The translations under genes were made by a program, and so were the position numbers. Below are positions 16,374-25,709 of a stretch of 64,000 bases of DNA, in pieces (the first letter of the stretch is position 1; the number at the start of each line of letters is the position of its first letter). The notes under the pieces were generated by a model. The model did no database searches. It saw only the letters and a list, made by a program, of their open reading frames with translations, and was not told where the DNA came from. Source of the DNA: Mycolicibacterium celeriflavum (GTDB lineage Bacteria > Actinomycetota > Actinomycetes > Mycobacteriales > Mycobacteriaceae); assembly GCF_010731795.1 (NCBI RefSeq), contig NZ_AP022591.1, positions 4,588,001 to 4,652,000 on the forward strand, given 5' to 3'.

Positions 16374-17710
16374 CGCGCACCGCGAGGAACATCTTGGCCG
16401 TTGCCTTGGTCGTGATACTGGCCGGCGGCGCGATCTTGTTGTTGCGCGACGTCGAACGGATCGACCGCACCCACGTCGTCGCGTACTTCGAGAACGCCAA
16501 CGGCATCTACCCCGGCGATGACGTCAACATCCTCGGTGTTGGCGTGGGCAGGATCGAGTCGATCGAGCCGCAGCCCGAGCGGGTCAAGGTCTCGTTCTGG
16601 TACGACAGCAAGTACAAGGTTCCTGCCGACGCCAAGGCCGCGATCCTGTCGCCGACGCTGGTGACCGCGCGCAGCATTCAGCTCACCCCGGCCTATACCG
16701 GCGGGCCGGTGATGAAGGACGACGCGGTCATTCCGCGGGAGCGCACCGCCGTTCCGGTGGAGTGGGACGAGGTCCGCCAACAGTTGGAGAAGCTCGCCGA
16801 GACGCTGCAGCCGACCGAGCCGGGCGGAGTGAGCCCGCTGGGCTCGGTCATCAACACCACCGCAGACAACCTACGTGGTGAAGGTGCCAACATCCGCGAC
16901 ACCGTCATCAAGCTGTCGCAGGCGGTGACGGCGTTGGGCGATCACAGCACCGATATCTTCTCCACCGTCAAGAACCTGGCGATCCTGGTGTCGGCACTGC
17001 AGGACAGCACCGACGTGATGCGCCAGCTCAATCAGAACCTGGCGACGGTGACCGGCCTGCTGGCCAACGATCCCGACGAGGTCGCCAACGCGGTCCGTGA
17101 CCTCAACAACGTCGTCGGAGAGGTCCAGACCTTCGTCGCCGACAATCGCGAATCGCTTGGCACCACGTCGGACAAGTTGGCCGGCGTGACCCAGGCGCTG
17201 ACCGACAGCCTCGCCGACGTCAAGCAGTTCCTGCACGTGGCCCCGAACACCTTGCAGAACTACGTGAACATCTGGCAGCCGGCGCAGGGAGCCGTCAGCA
17301 GCGTGCCGATGCTCAACAACTTCGCCAACCCGATCTCGTTCCTGTGCGGTGGTATTCAGGCGGCGTCACGGCTGGGTGCCGAGGAGTCGGCGAAGCTGTG
17401 TGTGCAGTACCTGGCGCCGATCATGAAGAACCGCCAGTACAACTTCCTGCCCATCATGCAGAACGTCTTCTCCGGCGCGTCGACGCGGCCGAACGAGCTG
17501 ACCTACAGCGAGGACTGGCTGCGGCCGAACTACATTCCGCCGCAACCTGCTCCGTCGTCAGCCCCACCGCAGGCAGCACAGGCGCCGGCTGCGCAGGCGC
17601 CTCCCGCGGGTCCGCCGCTTCCGGCCGAGGCGACTGGAGGTATGCCCGTCACGCCGAATCCCGCCGACGGTCTGCACGGGCTGATGGTGCCGCCTGGAGT
17701 GGGACCATGA
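16370..17710 (+). CDS. mceD: MCE family protein MceD
   Basis: 446 residues from GTG 16370 (MTRTARNILAVALVVILAGG). It has an N-terminal anchor, an MCE domain at about 32-110 (FENANGIYPGDDVNILGVGVGRIESIEPQ), a helical domain, and a Pro/Ala-rich tail from about 390. Two Cys in the helical/C-terminal region (FLCGG and AKLCVQ) are typical of MceD. It overlaps mceC and mceE by four bases on each side. Confidence 0.92.
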   Translation: MTRTARNILAVALVVILAGGAILLLRDVERIDRTHVVAYFENANGIYPGDDVNILGVGVGRIESIEPQPERVKVSFWYDSKYKVPADAKAAILSPTLVTARSIQLTPAYTGGPVMKDDAVIPRERTAVPVEWDEVRQQLEKLAETLQPTEPGGVSPLGSVINTTADNLRGEGANIRDTVIKLSQAVTALGDHSTDIFSTVKNLAILVSALQDSTDVMRQLNQNLATVTGLLANDPDEVANAVRDLNNVVGEVQTFVADNRESLGTTSDKLAGVTQALTDSLADVKQFLHVAPNTLQNYVNIWQPAQGAVSSVPMLNNFANPISFLCGGIQAASRLGAEESAKLCVQYLAPIMKNRQYNFLPIMQNVFSGASTRPNELTYSEDWLRPNYIPPQPAPSSAPPQAAQAPAAQAPPAGPPLPAEATGGMPVTPNPADGLHGLMVPPGVGP

Positions 17711-18861
17711 TGCGGCGCAGGGTGTTTCGCAGAGTCGCCGTCGTCGTCGTGACGGCCGGCCTGCTGTCCGGCTGTTCGGACTGGCAGGGGCTGAACTCGC
17801 TTCCGCTGCCGGGCGGTGAGGGCACGGGGCCGAACGCATTCACGGTTCAGGCGCAGATGCCGGACGTGGACAACATCGAGCCGAACTCCCGTGTCCGGGT
17901 CGCCGATGTGAACGTCGGCCACGTCACGAAGATCGAGCGTCAGGACTGGCACGCGCTGGTGACGATGAAGCTCAACGGCGACGTCGAGCTGCCCGCGAAC
18001 GCGACGGCGAAGCTCGGGTTGACAAGCTTGTTGGGTTCCCTGCACATCGAGTTGGCGCCGCCGACCGACGTGCCACCGGAAGGCAAGCTGAAGGAAGGCT
18101 CGCTGATTCCGCTGGCGTCGTCGAGTTCTTATCCGAGCACCGAGCAGGCACTGGCCGCCGTGGCGCTGCTGCTCAACGGCGGCGGGATCGGCAACATCCA
18201 CGACATCACCGAAGCCTTGAGCGTCGCCTTCGCCGGTCGCGAGAACGACCTGCGCAGCCTGATCGAGCAGCTCGACATCGCGATCGGCCACCTCGACGAC
18301 CAGAAGCAGGACATCATTGCCGCGACGGAGAGTCTGAACAATCTGATCGGGCAGTTCGCGGAGCAGAAGCCGGTGGTGGACAAGGCATTACGCACTGTGC
18401 CCGATGCCTTGGCCGTGCTACGGGATCAACGGGAGAACCTGGCCGACGCGCTGACCCAGCTCGGCAGGTTCAGCGCGCTGGCCGCCGACTCTGTCGACCA
18501 GACCAAGGACGCTTTGGTGCAGGAGCTCAAGGACCTGGGCGTGGTGCTGGAGGAACTGGCCGACGCCGGTCCCGCGTTGACCCGCGCGCTGAGCTTCCTG
18601 CCGACCTTTCCGTTCCCCAAGGAGACATTGCTCAACTGGATGCGCGGCGACTACGCGAACCTGACGCTGGTCGTCGACCTGACGTTGAGCCGGATCGATT
18701 CCGGCTTCTTCACCGGGTCGCGGTTTGAGTGCAACCTGACCTGGTTGGAGCTGCAGTGGGGCCGAACCATCGGCCAGTTCCCCAGCCCGTGCAACCACAA
18801 CGTGCCGCCACCAGGCGGCAACCCGTTGGTGGCTCCATACCGCTGGGATCAGGGGCCCTAG
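17707..18861 (+). CDS. mceE: MCE family lipoprotein MceE (LprN-like)
   Basis: 384 residues. A signal peptide with lipobox L-L-S-G-C (about residues 20-24, VVTAGLLSGCSDWQ) marks it as a lipoprotein, as MceE subunits always are. The MCE domain follows at about 40-120 (AQMPDVDNIEPNSRVRVADVNVGHVTKIE), then a helical domain. Two adjacent ATGs (17707 and 17710) are possible starts; the first overlaps the mceD stop. The protein would anchor the Mce needle in the membrane by its lipid. Confidence 0.92.
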   Translation: MMRRRVFRRVAVVVVTAGLLSGCSDWQGLNSLPLPGGEGTGPNAFTVQAQMPDVDNIEPNSRVRVADVNVGHVTKIERQDWHALVTMKLNGDVELPANATAKLGLTSLLGSLHIELAPPTDVPPEGKLKEGSLIPLASSSSYPSTEQALAAVALLLNGGGIGNIHDITEALSVAFAGRENDLRSLIEQLDIAIGHLDDQKQDIIAATESLNNLIGQFAEQKPVVDKALRTVPDALAVLRDQRENLADALTQLGRFSALAADSVDQTKDALVQELKDLGVVLEELADAGPALTRALSFLPTFPFPKETLLNWMRGDYANLTLVVDLTLSRIDSGFFTGSRFECNLTWLELQWGRTIGQFPSPCNHNVPPPGGNPLVAPYRWDQGP

Positions 18862-18862
18862 C

Positions 18863-20362
18863 ATGCGAATGACACGGCAAATCCTCATTCAGATGGCGAT
18901 CTTCTCCGTCATCGCGATCACCGCGCTCGTGGTCATGGTCTTCGGGTACATGCGGTTGCCGACGCTGCTCGGCGTCGGGCAGTACCGCGTGACCCTCGAG
19001 TTGCCCGAGACCGGCGGGCTGTATCCGAGGGGCAACGTCACCTACCGCGGCGTGCAGGTCGGCGAAATCAAAAGCGTCGAGCTCACCGACACCGGAGTCA
19101 AGGCGGTGCTGTCGCTCAACTCCGACATCAGGATCCCCGCCGACCTCGAAGCCGAGGTACACAGCGTGTCCGCCGTCGGCGAGCAGTTCGTCCAGTTGCT
19201 CCCGCGCAGCGGAGACGGTCCGGAGTTGCAGGACGGCGACGTGATCCCGGTGGGACGCACGACGATTCCGACCGACATCAACACGGTGCTGGACGATACG
19301 GCTCGCGGCCTGCAGGCGATCCCGCAGGAGAACCTGAAGACCGTCGTCGACGAGGCCTACCTCGCGGTCGGCGGACTGGGGCCGGAACTGCGCCGGCTGG
19401 TCGCCGGAAGCGCCACGCTGGCCATCGACGCCCGCAAGAATCTCGACCCGCTGACCACACTGATCGACCAGTCCAAGCCGGTGCTGGACACCCAGACCGA
19501 CACCCGGGGCTCGATCCAGGCGTGGGCCGCGAATCTGGCGAGCATCACCGGTCAGTTGCAGAACCAGGACCCGGCGGTGGCGGGGATCCTCGCCAAGGGG
19601 CCGGGGGCTGCCGACGAGGTGCGGGCGTTGTTCGACCGGCTGCAGCCCACGCTGCCGATCGTGCTGGCCAACCTGGTCAGCATCGGGGAGGTCGCCGTCG
19701 ACTATCACCCCAGCCTCGAGCAGCTGCTGGTGTTGTTGCCCCAGGGCACTGCGGTCACGCAGGCCGTCGGCGTGCACAAGCGCAACACAAAGCAGGATTA
19801 CGAAGGCGACGCCCTGATCTTCAACCTGAACGCGATCCTGCCCGCGTTCCCGGCGCCGCTGCCGCTGCCACCACAGAATCTGCCGCCGCCGTGCACGACC
19901 GGGTTCCTGCCCGCGCAGCAGCAGCGCGTGCCGACCTTCCAGGACTATCCAGACCGGCCGCCGGGCGATCTCTACTGCCGGACGCCGCAGGACGCGCCGT
20001 TCAACGTCCGCGGCGCTCGCAACCTGCCGTGCATCACTGTGCCGGGCAAGCGCGCCCCGACGTGGCAGCAGTGCGAGAGCGACGAGCAGTACGTGCCGCT
20101 CAACGACGGCTACAACTGGAAGGGCGACCCGAACGCCACCCTGTCCGGGCAGCCCATCCCGCATGTGCCGCCGGATGTACCGGTCGCGATAACGCCTCCA
20201 CCGCCGGGTACGCCGCCGCTACCCGTCGCGGCCGTTGAATACGACCCGGCGACCGGCAAGTACGTCGGCCCGGACGGGAAGGTGTACACGCAGTCCAATC
20301 TGGCGGCCGGCGCGTCGGGGGAGCGGCCGTGGCAATCGATGCTCATCCCGCCGGGGGGCTGA
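18863..20362 (+). CDS. mceF: MCE family protein MceF
   Basis: 499 residues starting MRMTRQILIQMAIF, with a membrane anchor at about 8-28 and an MCE domain at about 38-115 (LPETGGLYPRGNVTYRGVQVGEIKSVEL). A long helical domain with the MceF-typical GADEVRALFDRLQPTLPIVLANL region is followed by a Cys- and Pro-rich C-terminal domain (several Cys between about 340 and 410). One base separates it from the mceE stop. It is the last of the six Mce subunits. Confidence 0.92.
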   Translation: MRMTRQILIQMAIFSVIAITALVVMVFGYMRLPTLLGVGQYRVTLELPETGGLYPRGNVTYRGVQVGEIKSVELTDTGVKAVLSLNSDIRIPADLEAEVHSVSAVGEQFVQLLPRSGDGPELQDGDVIPVGRTTIPTDINTVLDDTARGLQAIPQENLKTVVDEAYLAVGGLGPELRRLVAGSATLAIDARKNLDPLTTLIDQSKPVLDTQTDTRGSIQAWAANLASITGQLQNQDPAVAGILAKGPGAADEVRALFDRLQPTLPIVLANLVSIGEVAVDYHPSLEQLLVLLPQGTAVTQAVGVHKRNTKQDYEGDALIFNLNAILPAFPAPLPLPPQNLPPPCTTGFLPAQQQRVPTFQDYPDRPPGDLYCRTPQDAPFNVRGARNLPCITVPGKRAPTWQQCESDEQYVPLNDGYNWKGDPNATLSGQPIPHVPPDVPVAITPPPPGTPPLPVAAVEYDPATGKYVGPDGKVYTQSNLAAGASGERPWQSMLIPPGG

Positions 20363-20491
20363 GCGAGCGCTACACGCGGACGCGGCGCCGTTTCGCGAAC
20401 AGGAACCGACGATAGGGTGTCGGGCACGTAGGTTTGAGCCGACCTGTGTACCCCGACCCAGACCTGGCCCGCGGGCCGTAGAGGAACGTAG

Positions 20492-21163
20492 ATGGCAGAC
20501 GAGACCACTCCCGCCGAAGAGAAAGCGGGCGAATCGACATCCGAGGTCGATGCCGCAGCGGACGGTGACGAGTCCACCACATCGGTCACTGAACCGGCAG
20601 AAGACGCCGGTGACGTCGAGGATTACGACGTCGAGGGCGCCGACGACACCGCGGAAGCCGTCCCCGCCAAACCGCGAATGTCGCATGTCCGGCTGGCGAC
20701 CATCGCGGGTCTCGTCCTGGTGCTGGCGCTCGGAGGACTGACCGGTTGGCTCGGTTACCGGGCATATGAATCGCGGCAGGCCGAGGACTTGCGGAACCTG
20801 TTCCTGCAGGTCGGGCGGCAGGGAGCGTTGAACCTGACGACGATCAGCCACGAGCACGCCGAGGCCGATGTGCAGCGCGTCCTCGATTCGTCGACCGGGA
20901 CGTTCTATGACGACTTTCAGCAGCGCGCGGCGCCCTTCGTCGAGGTCGTCAAGCAGGCGAAGTCCAAGTCGGTGGGCACGATCTCCGAGGCGGGCCTGGA
21001 GTCGTACTCCGAGGACGAGGCGCAGGTGTTGGTGGCGGTGACCGTCAACACGACGAACGCCGGCGCGCCCGAGCAGCAGCCGCGGGCCTGGAGGATGAGG
21101 ATCTCGGTGCAGAAGACCGGCGACGATGAGGCCAAGGTCTCGAATGTGGAGTTCGTACCGTGA
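20492..21163 (+). CDS. Mce-associated membrane protein 1
   Basis: 223 residues: a very acidic cytoplasmic N-terminus (about 1-65), one membrane helix (about 70-90, ATIAGLVLVLALGGLTGWLGY), and an extracytoplasmic domain related to the Mce-associated (Mas, Rv0175-Rv0178-like) proteins. Mas proteins are thought to stabilise Mce transporters. A 129-bp gap after mceF contains a GAGGAAC ribosome site just before the ATG. Its stop overlaps the next gene. Confidence 0.85.
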   Translation: MADETTPAEEKAGESTSEVDAAADGDESTTSVTEPAEDAGDVEDYDVEGADDTAEAVPAKPRMSHVRLATIAGLVLVLALGGLTGWLGYRAYESRQAEDLRNLFLQVGRQGALNLTTISHEHAEADVQRVLDSSTGTFYDDFQQRAAPFVEVVKQAKSKSVGTISEAGLESYSEDEAQVLVAVTVNTTNAGAPEQQPRAWRMRISVQKTGDDEAKVSNVEFVP

Positions 21164-21900
21164 GTAGTAGACACAGGCTGCCCAAACGCGGCAAGAGCGA
21201 CGACGCCACCGTGGATGATTCGGTCGAGCAGGCTGACGGCCAGCAGACCGAAGCGGTGGAGCTGACCGAGGCAGCCGTCGTGGAGGAATCGAGTCCCGCC
21301 GAACCGGTCGCCGCGGAGTCCCCTGCAACGGGTGCCGACTCAGACGCCGAGCCCGATGTCGCAGAGGCCGAAGCGGCAGAAACCCCCGCCCCCGCGGCGG
21401 CAGCTCCGAAGCAGAAAATCAACTGGGCGCGCGTCTTTGCATACGGGGTGCTGCCCGCCGTCGCGCTGCTGCTGGCGGGGGCAGCGGCCGGTCTGAAGTG
21501 GGTGGACAACTCGGTGCGCAATGCCGAAAACGTCCGCGACGAGACGGTGCAGGTGGCCAAGGACAGCACCATCGCGATGCTCTCGTACAAGCCGGACACC
21601 GTCGAACAGCAACTCAACGACGCGCGCTCCCTGCTGACCGGGGAGTTCCAGGAGTCCTACACAGGACTGATCAACGACGTGGTGATCCCCGGCGCGAAAC
21701 AGAAGCAGATCTCCGCGGTGGCGTCGGTGCCGGCGGCGGCGTCGGTGTCGGCCGACCCCGACGAGGCGGTGGTGCTGGTGTTCGTCAACCAGACCGTGGT
21801 GGTCGGCCAGGATCCTCCCACCGACAGCGCCTCGAGTGTGCGCGTGACGTTGGAGAAGGTCGACGGCCGCTGGCTCATCTCTAAGTTCGACCCGGTATAG
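21160..21900 (+). CDS. Mce-associated membrane protein 2
   Basis: 246 residues with the same plan as its neighbour: a long acidic, Ala/Glu-rich N-terminal tail (about 1-80), a membrane helix (about 90-112, VFAYGVLPAVALLLAGAAAGL), and a Mas-type domain ending VRVTLEKVDGRWLISKFDPV. The C-terminal strand pattern WLI-x-x-F-x-P-V is characteristic of the family. It starts at GTG 21160 in a four-base overlap and is the last gene of the apparent mce transcription unit. Confidence 0.87.
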   Translation: MSSRHRLPKRGKSDDATVDDSVEQADGQQTEAVELTEAAVVEESSPAEPVAAESPATGADSDAEPDVAEAEAAETPAPAAAAPKQKINWARVFAYGVLPAVALLLAGAAAGLKWVDNSVRNAENVRDETVQVAKDSTIAMLSYKPDTVEQQLNDARSLLTGEFQESYTGLINDVVIPGAKQKQISAVASVPAAASVSADPDEAVVLVFVNQTVVVGQDPPTDSASSVRVTLEKVDGRWLISKFDPV

Positions 21901-21908
21901 GAACCTTC

Positions 21909-22820
21909 GTGGCCGAACCCGAACTCATCGACGTCGAGGCCCCGGGTGTGCGGCTTCGCGCGCTGAGCTGGGGCGCCGCTGATGCGCCGATTGCGTTGTG
22001 CCTGCACGGCTTTCCCGACACCGCGTACGGCTGGCGCAAGGTGGCGCCGCTGCTGGCCGACGCCGGGTGGCGGGTGGTCGCGCCGTTCATGCGCGGCTAT
22101 GCGCCGTCATCGATCGCGTCGGACGGCAGCTACCACGTCGGGGCGCTGATGGACGACGCGCTGCGGGTGCTCGACGCGGCCGGACCGACGGGCCGTGACG
22201 TGCTCATCGGACATGACTGGGGCGCGATCGCGGGCACGGGCCTCGCCGCGATGCCCTCCACCCCGTTCTCGAAAGCCGTGATCATGTCGGTGCCGTTCGC
22301 CGCGGCGTTCCGGCCGTTGGGCCGGGTGCCGGACGGTATGCGACTGGCCGCCCAACTGCCGCGTCAGCTGCTGCGCAGTTGGTACATCATGTACTTCCAA
22401 TTGCCGGGGCTGCCGGAGCGGTCCGCGTCCTGGGTGGTGCCCCGGTTGTGGCGGCAATGGTCGCCGGGATACGACGCCGCCGAGGACGTCGCTCATGTGC
22501 GCGACGCGATCGGGGCGCCGGAGAACTGGCGCGCCGCGCTGGGCTACGACCGGGTCACCGTGCGCAACACAAAGCCGCCCGCGCAATACGCCGAACTGCA
22601 TCGGCATTGGCTGTCCGCGCCGCAGCTGCCGACGCTGTATTTGCACGGCACAGAGGATGGTTGTGCCTCAGCAGATTACGTGCGGTGGGTGCAGCCCGTA
22701 CTGCCGGAGGGAAGCCGGGTGGCGACCGTCGAACGGGCCGGGCACTTCCTGCAGTTGGAACAGTCGCAGGCAGTGGCCGGACACATCATCGACTTCATCG
22801 GACCGACCCAGGGGTTATGA
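21909..22820 (+). CDS. Alpha/beta hydrolase, epoxide hydrolase-like
   Basis: 303 residues. The HGFPDTAYGW oxyanion motif, the G-H-D-W-G-A nucleophile elbow (Asp nucleophile, about residue 99) and the C-terminal catalytic His (ERAGHFLQLE) match the epoxide hydrolase/haloalkane dehalogenase branch. The Asp rather than Ser nucleophile favours epoxide or halide chemistry. It starts with GTG 8 bp after the Mce-associated gene, so it may be read from the mce transcript, and overlaps the acyltransferase-like gene by four bases. Confidence 0.88.
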   Translation: MAEPELIDVEAPGVRLRALSWGAADAPIALCLHGFPDTAYGWRKVAPLLADAGWRVVAPFMRGYAPSSIASDGSYHVGALMDDALRVLDAAGPTGRDVLIGHDWGAIAGTGLAAMPSTPFSKAVIMSVPFAAAFRPLGRVPDGMRLAAQLPRQLLRSWYIMYFQLPGLPERSASWVVPRLWRQWSPGYDAAEDVAHVRDAIGAPENWRAALGYDRVTVRNTKPPAQYAELHRHWLSAPQLPTLYLHGTEDGCASADYVRWVQPVLPEGSRVATVERAGHFLQLEQSQAVAGHIIDFIGPTQGL

Positions 22821-24085
22821 CGGCACGTCGACTCGCTGCGGTTGATGCGCAGACGTATTGGATGTCGGCGAAGGTCCCGAGCGACCAGTTTCTGCTCTAC
22901 GGCTTTGCGGGGACCGTCCCCGACCTTGCTGCGGCGGTGGCCCGATTCGGTGACCGGGCGCGTGGTTGCCCGGAGCTGCGACTGCGGGTGCGCGACGGCG
23001 GTCCGCTGACCTATCCGCAGTGGGTGGCTGCTGACGTGTTGGCGAACCAGTTCGTGATGCACGCCGCAGGCAGCAGTTGGGCGGAATGCCTTGCGACAGT
23101 TGCCGGATTCGGCTCTGACCAACTCGACCCGCGGGTTGCCGCGTGGCGACTGCATGTGTTTCCGGCCGTCGATGGCGTGCCCGGCTCAGGGCTCGGCACG
23201 GTCGCGGTGGTACAGGTCGCGCACGCGTTGGGAGACGGCGTCCGGTCGTCGGCCTTGGCGGCGTGGTTGTTCGGGCGGGATGCTCGGGTGTCGGCGGTCG
23301 ACGGCCGGCCGCCGTTCTTAGGCCTCACGCTGCCGTGGCGGAGCTACCGCGCTGCCCGCGCGCACCGTCAGCTGCTGCGCGATACCGATGCCGGATTGGT
23401 TCCGCCGCAAGCTGGTTCGTGCCCGGCGTTGCGGAGCAATTCTCAGCCCGAAGGTATGCGTGGTGTCCGCACCCTGCTCAGGAAGCGGTCGCAGCTCGCG
23501 GGTCCGACGGTGACCGTGAGGGTGCTGGCCGCGGTGTCGACGGCGCTGGCCGCTCATCTGCGGGAGCTCGGCGACGATCCGTCGCAATTACGCGCTGAGG
23601 TGCCGATGGCCAAGCCCGGTGAGCGGATCTCGCACAACCATTTCGGCAACGTCGGCGTCGGCCTGTATCCGGATCTCTCCACGGACGAGCGAATGGCTCG
23701 CATCGCTGAAGACCTGGAGCAGCGACGCCGGCGGGCAGCCCATCCGGCGATGCTCGAAGCCGACCGGGCGTCTAGGGCGGTGCCCGCACCGCTACTGCGT
23801 TGGGGCGTCGGGCGTTTCGACCCGACGCTGCGCTCACCGACGGTCACGGGAAACACCGTGGTGTCGAGCGTCAACCGCGGCCCGGCCGACCTGCACTTCG
23901 GCGGTATACCCGTCGTGATGACTGCCGGTTACCCCAGCCTGTCGCCGATGATGGGCTTGACGCACGGTGTCCACGGCATCGGCGAAACCATTGCGATCAG
24001 CGTCCACGCCGCGGAGTCCGCGATCGGTGACATCGACGCGTATGTCGAGAGATTGGATGCGGCGTTGACCGCTGACCGCCCTTAG
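22817..24085 (+). CDS. WS/DGAT-like acyltransferase domain protein
   Basis: 422 residues from ATG 22817 (MTARRLAAVDAQTYWMS). The start and the VAHALGDGVRSSALAAWLF segment (an H-x3-D-G motif, degenerate from HHxxxDG of wax ester synthase/diacylglycerol acyltransferases), with later NHFGNVGVGLYPD and VSSVNRGPADLHFGGIPV, identify the family. The classical members make triacylglycerol or wax esters; this one is divergent, so function is inferred. It is coupled to the epoxide hydrolase-like gene and convergent with the HNH gene (four-base overlap of stops). Confidence 0.8.
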   Translation: MTARRLAAVDAQTYWMSAKVPSDQFLLYGFAGTVPDLAAAVARFGDRARGCPELRLRVRDGGPLTYPQWVAADVLANQFVMHAAGSSWAECLATVAGFGSDQLDPRVAAWRLHVFPAVDGVPGSGLGTVAVVQVAHALGDGVRSSALAAWLFGRDARVSAVDGRPPFLGLTLPWRSYRAARAHRQLLRDTDAGLVPPQAGSCPALRSNSQPEGMRGVRTLLRKRSQLAGPTVTVRVLAAVSTALAAHLRELGDDPSQLRAEVPMAKPGERISHNHFGNVGVGLYPDLSTDERMARIAEDLEQRRRRAAHPAMLEADRASRAVPAPLLRWGVGRFDPTLRSPTVTGNTVVSSVNRGPADLHFGGIPVVMTAGYPSLSPMMGLTHGVHGIGETIAISVHAAESAIGDIDAYVERLDAALTADRP

Positions 24086-25560
24086 AAGGGTGGGGGTTTG
24101 TTGCGTTCGTCGACGTAGGGTTGGTTGGCGCGGCGTTCGTCTTCGATGGCTCTGGCGTGGTTCTGAGCTCGGGTTCGCTTGCGGCGGGGCATCTTCAGCG
24201 AGCGGGCAGCATCGTCGAGGTGGTCGTCGGGGGACCGGTTCACCACGACGGGTGCGGTGGGCCGGCACAGCGTCGGGAAAAGCAGCTCGCTGCCGGGGCG
24301 GGTGGTGTAGGCCTGACCCGACGGGGCGACCCACTCGACGGTGCCGTCGGGATGCTGCACATCGCGCCAGCCCCAAAACGTCTTGAGCAAGTGGTGTTTT
24401 CGGCATAAACATTTGAGGTTGGACGCCTGGGTCGGCCCGTGCGGATAGGCGATCGTATGGTCAAGATCGCAATGATCGGCTGGCTCATCACAGCCTGGGA
24501 ACCGGCACGTCAAGTCACGGCATCGCACGAACCACGCCAACGCCGCCGACGGGGTGTAGCGCCGTTCGGGCGGGCTGTCGCCGGGATGGTGGATGTATTG
24601 AATCTTGGCGGTGCCGGCCAGTTTCGACGCCAGCATAGGAGCGGGCAGCATTCCCCCGCCCATCAGATAAGCCGGGTCGGTGGCGGCCGGGCTCATCGGT
24701 TCGTCCTGCGGGCGCAGCGCTTCACCGTCCAAGTGCGCCGGGGTGGCATCGGTCAATGACTCCTCGCGAGCCACCACATGAACCACCACCGCACTCGTGG
24801 TCGCAACGGCGGCCTCACAGTCCTCACTGCCGCAAGCACACTGCAGACGGTCCGCGCCGCGGCCCCACGCGCCCAGCGCATCGGAACGGCGCTGTTCGAC
24901 CGTGCGGGGATCACCGTCGCAGACCGCGGCGGCCATCGCGTCGAGGCGCTGATCCAAGGCGTCAGCGTCGGTGGCGAGCAACGATCCCTGGATCGAGGCG
25001 GTGCCGGATCCGTCGTTGGGGTCGTAGATATCGACGTAGCGGTCGCGAGCATGAGATTCGCTGCGCCGCACCGCGGCCGGGTCGTAGCGATCCACCCAGT
25101 AGTCGACCGAGGTCTGAACTTTGCTCTTCGACAACGTGGTCCACCCCGCGATCTGGGCGGCGACCTCGGTGTCGATCTTGGCCATCGCGTCGGGGTCGCG
25201 TACGAGCCGGGTGCGCGCGACCACGACCTCGACGAGGCGATAGGAGATGGCGCCGGCGGCGAACACCTCGGCCACCCGCGGCAGCCGATCCCGTAACTGC
25301 AAGCCCACAAACAACTGGTGCGAAGCTACGCCCAACGACACGTTCTGCGCGGCGCCGACCTCGGCGGCGGCGGCATCCCAGTTGTCGATACACCACTGCT
25401 CCCGATCGGCCGAACCATCGGCGGCAATCAGCCGGTCCAGAATCTCGACGCCGGCCGACAGCCGTCGCGCGCAGGCGGCGTTCTCCACCCGCGCCCACCC
25501 GCCCACCTCGGCGGCGGCATCGCGAGCGGTCACCGCCGCGTCGACTAGACATTCGAACAT
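24082..25560 (-). CDS. DUF222 / HNH endonuclease-signature protein (REP13E12-type)
   Basis: 492 residues. An N-terminal DUF222 helical region (about 1-250) is followed by an HNH domain near residues 370-420, with C-x4-C (CRFPGCDEP-type), DLDHTIAYPHG and LCRKHHLLKTFWGW, then a basic C-terminus. This is the mycobacterial REP13E12 family, multicopy and often near mobile DNA; in M. tuberculosis some copies host prophage phiRv1. A DNA-cutting activity is plausible but unproven. It sits at one edge of the mce block. Confidence 0.9.
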   Translation of the reverse strand: MFECLVDAAVTARDAAAEVGGWARVENAACARRLSAGVEILDRLIAADGSADREQWCIDNWDAAAAEVGAAQNVSLGVASHQLFVGLQLRDRLPRVAEVFAAGAISYRLVEVVVARTRLVRDPDAMAKIDTEVAAQIAGWTTLSKSKVQTSVDYWVDRYDPAAVRRSESHARDRYVDIYDPNDGSGTASIQGSLLATDADALDQRLDAMAAAVCDGDPRTVEQRRSDALGAWGRGADRLQCACGSEDCEAAVATTSAVVVHVVAREESLTDATPAHLDGEALRPQDEPMSPAATDPAYLMGGGMLPAPMLASKLAGTAKIQYIHHPGDSPPERRYTPSAALAWFVRCRDLTCRFPGCDEPADHCDLDHTIAYPHGPTQASNLKCLCRKHHLLKTFWGWRDVQHPDGTVEWVAPSGQAYTTRPGSELLFPTLCRPTAPVVVNRSPDDHLDDAARSLKMPRRKRTRAQNHARAIEDERRANQPYVDERNKPPPF

Positions 25561-25709
25561 ATGAGCGAAGCTACCCGGTGCTGGCGACGCGGCAGCGCAA
25601 CCGACGCCGGAAGCTGCAAGGCTGTGGATGAATTGCCACTTGGGGATAACCCGTCATGCGGAGATGGGGGCTGGGCAGCGACTTAACACATGGCCTAGAT
25701 TTTGTAGCT

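Noticed and set aside
18710..20164. Long minus-strand open frame opposite mceF
   Set aside because: Same reason: complementary-frame composition and full overlap with a gene of known family.
24082..25560. Intein or homing endonuclease from the HNH motif
   Set aside because: The DUF222 N-terminus plus HNH is the ordinary REP13E12 family and is not inserted in another protein.
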